Positions 60,993-64,000 of a DNA stretch of 64,000 nt are shown in pieces; the stretch's first letter is position 1, and each line of letters starts with the position of its first letter. The translations under genes and the position numbers were made by a program. This DNA comes from Acidimicrobiales bacterium (lineage in GTDB: Bacteria; Actinomycetota; Acidimicrobiia; Acidimicrobiales; Palsa-688): assembly GCA_036378675.1 (NCBI GenBank), contig DASUWA010000007.1, positions 111,773 to 175,772 of the forward strand, in the 5' to 3' direction. The notes below the pieces were generated by a model. The model was not told the origin of the DNA, made no database searches, and worked only from the letters and a program-made list of their open reading frames with translations.

Positions 60993-63470
60993 GTGAGTGC
61001 TGTTGCTGCTGTTACGCTCGGGGTTGCTGTGACTACTGTGACCCGTCGTCGCCCTGCGCCCAGATCTCGGCCCACCGGAAAGGCGGCGTCGAGAGAGCGT
61101 CGTAAACGCGGTCTCAGCCGCTGGTTGGGGCCGCAGGCCTACGACGTCTGGGGCCTCGGCTTGTTGGTCGTCGCCGCGCTGTGCGCTCTGGCGGTCTACA
61201 GCGGCCTTGCGGGGCCGGCAGGGCGGGTTCTCAATCGAGCCGCGTCCGACCTTGTTGGTGGGTCGAGGCTGCTGCTCCCGCCGGCGCTGCTGGCGGTCAG
61301 CTGGGCTCTGCTGCGCGAGAGCCATGACAAGGGGCGCCGGGACAGGGGGCGCCGGCCGGCGCGCCCGTCGCAGGTAGAAGACGCAGAGCGCAGCCCACGG
61401 CCTCCGTCGCGCGTTGCGATCGGCTGCGGATTGCTGCTCCTCGGTTTCGCCGGCGTACTGGATCTGGCGAACGGGCCCGCCAACTGGACAAGCGCACTGT
61501 CTCCGCTGCGCCATGCCGGAGGGCTTGCCGGCGCCGCGATCGGTGTACCGCTCAGGGCGGGTGTCGGCCAGTGGGGAGCCGGGTTCGTCCTCTCCGGTGT
61601 TCTTGCGCTGTCGCTGCTGATCGTCACCGGCACCCCGGCCAGGGTCGCGGCCAGGTGGATCGTGATCGGAGTCGGAGCGGCCGCAAAGGTCGGAACCGCG
61701 TCGGCCGGAGGCGCGGTTTCTCTCGTGGGCCGATCGCGACGACTCGCTGCAAGCCGGCGCCATCCGGCATCCCAACCGGGACAGCCGCGCGCGCCCTTCG
61801 ACGTTGAAAGCATGGCCGGCGACGCCGACGAATCGCTCGCTGAATCGGGCGGAGACGAAGACGAAGCGATCGCCGGGGCGGACAGCTCCGAGGAGGATGG
61901 CATTGGACGGCCGGCGGTGCCGATCCACGTTCCGCCCCCCGACCAACCCGTGGATGCCGAGCAGCTTTCGATATCGCTTGGACCTTCGGCGGCTCCCGGC
62001 ACGTGGCGGCTGCCCCCGATCGCGCTTCTCGGTAGGACCAAGGCCGCCGAGATCGATCGCCGCCACGTCGAAGCGCTCGGACACACCCTCGAGGACGCTC
62101 TCGCCGCGCACGGAGTGGAGACCAGGCTGGTCGGCATGACCGTCGGCCCGACGGTCACCCGCTACGAGCTCGAGCTCGGCCCGGGCGTGAAGGTCGCCAA
62201 GGTCACCAACCTCCAAAAGGACATCGCCTACGCGATGGCCGCCGCGGATGTGCGCATCCTCGCGCCGATCCCGGGACGGTCGGCGATCGGAGTCGAGGTG
62301 CCGAACCAGAACCGGCAGCTCGTGGCGCTCGGGGACATCCTCGCCTCGGCCGAAGCGCACGCTGCGGTCCATCCGCTCGAGGTGGCCCTCGGAAGGGATA
62401 TCGCGGGAAGGCCCATACTCGAGAACCTCGCCAACATGCCGCACATCCTCATCGCCGGCGCCACCGGCGCCGGGAAGTCGTCGTGCATCAACTCGCTCCT
62501 GTCGTCGATCCTCGTTCGGGCCACTCCCGATCAGGTGCGCCTGATCCTGGTGGACCCGAAGCGGGTCGAACTCGGGCAGTACAACGGCCTGCCCCATCTC
62601 CTGACCGGCGTTGTCACCAACCCCAAGAAGGCGGCCAACGCTCTTGCGTGGGCGGTTCACGAGATGGAGCGGCGCTACGACCTGTTGGCCGAGGTCGGGG
62701 TGCGGGACGTCACCGGGTACAACGCCGCCTACGACAGGGGAGAGCTGCAAGGGGAGCCTGCGCTCGGCCAGGAGCAGCGCAACTACGAGCGCCTGCCGTT
62801 CATTCTCGTGGTCGTCGACGAGCTGAACGACCTGATGATGGTCGCGGCGCGCGACGTCGAGGAATCCATCTGCCGGATCGCCCAGATGGCCCGGGCGGTC
62901 GGCATCCACCTGGTCATCGCTACGCAAAGACCCTCTGTCGATGTCATCACCGGCGTCATCAAGGCGAACATCCCCTCGCGGTTGGCGTTCGCGGTCTCGT
63001 CGCTGGCTGACAGCCGGGTGATCCTCGATCAACCCGGAGCCGAGCGCCTCATCGGCAAGGGCGACATGCTCCTCCTGAGCGCTTCCTCGAGCGTCGCCAG
63101 GCGCATCCAGGGCGCGTGGGTGACCGAGGAGGAGGTGCGCAAGGTCGTTGCGCACTGGCGCCGGCAGTCGGCGCCGCGCTACGTCGAGGGAGTCGAGGGG
63201 AGCGATGACGGTCCCGCGGCTGGACGAGGTTTCGGCGGCGATGATGACGACGACGATTTGCTGGACCAGGCGCGGGAGCTTGTCGTTCGCTCTCAGCTCG
63301 GTTCCACCTCGATGCTCCAAAGAAAGCTGCGCGTCGGGTTCGCCCGGGCCGGCCGCTTGATGGACCTGCTCGAGCAGCGTGGTGTGGTCGGGCCGTCGGA
63401 GGGATCCAAGGCACGCGCAGTGCTGATGACAGTCGAGGAGCTCGAGCAACTCGAAATGGGCGACAGCTAG
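60993..63470 (+). CDS. ftsK: DNA translocase FtsK/SpoIIIE
   Basis: An 825-aa septal DNA pump. The N-terminal part has about four membrane helices (50-225), then an acidic linker. The alpha/beta motor has ILIAGATGAGKSSCINS (Walker A, about 489), VDELNDLMMV (Walker B) and ATQRPSVDVITGVIKANIPSRLAF. The C-terminal winged-helix gamma domain (SMLQRKLRVGFARAGRLMDL, GVVGPSEGSKARAVL) reads KOPS-type sequences. GTG 60993. A tnpB fragment begins 60 nt after its stop. Confidence 0.96.
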   Translation: MSAVAAVTLGVAVTTVTRRRPAPRSRPTGKAASRERRKRGLSRWLGPQAYDVWGLGLLVVAALCALAVYSGLAGPAGRVLNRAASDLVGGSRLLLPPALLAVSWALLRESHDKGRRDRGRRPARPSQVEDAERSPRPPSRVAIGCGLLLLGFAGVLDLANGPANWTSALSPLRHAGGLAGAAIGVPLRAGVGQWGAGFVLSGVLALSLLIVTGTPARVAARWIVIGVGAAAKVGTASAGGAVSLVGRSRRLAASRRHPASQPGQPRAPFDVESMAGDADESLAESGGDEDEAIAGADSSEEDGIGRPAVPIHVPPPDQPVDAEQLSISLGPSAAPGTWRLPPIALLGRTKAAEIDRRHVEALGHTLEDALAAHGVETRLVGMTVGPTVTRYELELGPGVKVAKVTNLQKDIAYAMAAADVRILAPIPGRSAIGVEVPNQNRQLVALGDILASAEAHAAVHPLEVALGRDIAGRPILENLANMPHILIAGATGAGKSSCINSLLSSILVRATPDQVRLILVDPKRVELGQYNGLPHLLTGVVTNPKKAANALAWAVHEMERRYDLLAEVGVRDVTGYNAAYDRGELQGEPALGQEQRNYERLPFILVVVDELNDLMMVAARDVEESICRIAQMARAVGIHLVIATQRPSVDVITGVIKANIPSRLAFAVSSLADSRVILDQPGAERLIGKGDMLLLSASSSVARRIQGAWVTEEEVRKVVAHWRRQSAPRYVEGVEGSDDGPAAGRGFGGDDDDDDLLDQARELVVRSQLGSTSMLQRKLRVGFARAGRLMDLLEQRGVVGPSEGSKARAVLMTVEELEQLEMGDS

Positions 63471-63529
63471 TGCCGTGTTATGGAAGGTTTGCCGGTTTGG
63501 TGGTCACAGGTGGGGTGGATACTTGGGTG

Positions 63530-64000
63530 ATGCGTCGGTCTCGTCATTTGGAGGGTGTGGTTTACCGGTCGTGCCGGGTCGGGTTGCGGGTCAGTGCCGG
63601 TCAGCGTCGTCGCTGTTTCGGTTTGTTGCGCTCGGCTGGCGATGTTTGGGCGGGGCTGATCGAGATGAACGAGGTTCGGTTCCGACGGGGCGGTCCGCCT
63701 GTTTTCGACTATCCGTCGTTGTGCCGGGAGTTGGCCGGTGTGGAGGTGGGCGAGTTGTCGGTGGCGGCGGCGCGGTCGGTGGTCCGCCGCTATAGCGAGG
63801 CGTGTTTCGCCACCGCGGCGCGCAAAAAGAAAGGTGAGGGGGCCCGCTACCCGCGGCGTAAGAAGGCGCTGATGCCAGCGCGGTTTTACGCCGGCACCTT
63901 CAGCTTGGAGGGTCGCGTGCTGCGGTTGTCGACCGCCCGGGGCCGCGCCCCGCTTGTTGTGCGCCTCTCGCGGCCTGTGCCTTACCCCAGCGGGGATGTC
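63530..64000 (+). CDS. tnpB: IS605/IS607-type TnpB (OrfB), 3'-truncated by the window end
   Basis: An ORF open from ATG 63530 to the window edge (157 codons visible, no stop). Its first part matches the N-terminus of OrfB/TnpB proteins: EGVVYRSCRVGLRVSAGQRR, FGLLRSAGDVWAGLIEMN, VAAARSVVRRYSEACF and PRRKKALMPARFYAGTF. TnpB proteins are RNA-guided nucleases of IS200/IS605 and IS607 elements. Codons favour GTG, TTG and GGT more than the neighbours do, consistent with transfer. GTG 63527 directly before the ATG is an alternative start. The catalytic RuvC part lies beyond the window. The left end of the element is not recognised. Confidence 0.75.
   Translation, partial: MRRSRHLEGVVYRSCRVGLRVSAGQRRRCFGLLRSAGDVWAGLIEMNEVRFRRGGPPVFDYPSLCRELAGVEVGELSVAAARSVVRRYSEACFATAARKKKGEGARYPRRKKALMPARFYAGTFSLEGRVLRLSTARGRAPLVVRLSRPVPYPSGDV

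Noticed and set aside
60966..63449. An 827-codon minus-strand ORF opposite ftsK
   Set aside because: It covers ftsK exactly in antisense, is very rich in Arg, Gly and Pro and has no recognisable domain.
1..64000. CRISPR arrays, tRNA or rRNA genes
   Set aside because: No regularly spaced repeats of 24-40 bp, no tRNA-like TTCGA arms in cloverleaf context and no rRNA stretches were seen; short tandem repeats present are too small.

Overview
The window is high-GC, densely packed bacterial chromosome. Gene content and order point to an actinobacterium, most likely an uncultured member of the Acidimicrobiia or a relative. Supporting signs are a WhiG-type sigma factor between dprA and rpsB, a DUF2469 gene next to yraN, a small CxxC/HWH zinc protein beside comM, a SepIVA/DivIVA-like gene between coaD and yceD, KhpA directly after S16, frequent GTG and TTG starts, and many genes with a TANNNT -10 box only 6-10 nt before the start codon (leaderless transcripts). 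The taxon is an inference. No rRNA, tRNA or CRISPR array was seen. Nearly everything is housekeeping; the only mobile element is a partial IS605-type TnpB gene at the right edge.

Layout. 1-8.5 kb: GAF-HTH regulator, L28 (minus strand), a DAK2/FakA-like kinase, recG, rsmD, coaD, SepIVA-like protein, yceD, L32, plsX. 8.5-15.5 kb: acpP, rnc, mutM, smc, ftsY. 15.5-18 kb: a minus-strand ABC-2 exporter operon that separates ftsY from ffh. 18-22.5 kb: ffh, rpsP, khpA, rimM, trmD, rplS, lepB. 22.5-27.7 kb: DUF2469, yraN, a zinc protein, comM, dprA, whiG; rnhB, often found after lepB, is missing. 27.8-37.1 kb: rpsB, tsf, pyrH, frr, cdsA, dxr, rseP, ispG. 37.2-40 kb: an Eis-like acetyltransferase and an archaeal/eukaryotic-type proS. 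40-52.9 kb: the rimP-nusA-ylxR-infB-DUF503-rbfA-truB-ribF translation operon, arfB, rpsO-pnp and an M16 peptidase. 53-56.3 kb: an amino-acid permease fused to an OB-fold, and a KdpD-like membrane protein. 56.3-63.5 kb: dapB, a diiron ferritin-like protein, dapA, RNase J, ftsK. The tnpB fragment follows ftsK.

The genes mostly serve translation (ribosomal proteins, factors, rRNA and tRNA modification, ribosome rescue), RNA turnover (RNase III, PNPase, RNase J), protein targeting (SRP, FtsY, LepB), DNA maintenance (RecG, MutM, SMC, FtsK, DprA), lipid and isoprenoid precursors (PlsX, ACP, CdsA, Dxr, IspG) and lysine/diaminopimelate synthesis (DapA, DapB). Many neighbours overlap by 4-8 nt (ATGA or GTGA), which implies translational coupling.

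The most unusual points are: three conserved genes (yraN, ylxR, the APC permease) with no ATG, GTG or TTG upstream of their conserved N-terminus but with strong, well-spaced Shine-Dalgarno sequences before an ATC or GTA codon; the permease/OB-fold fusion; a rimP leader with two competing copies of a terminator arm; an RNase III-type hairpin in the rpsO-pnp spacer; and long low-complexity extensions on S2, IF2, NusA, CdsA and FtsY.
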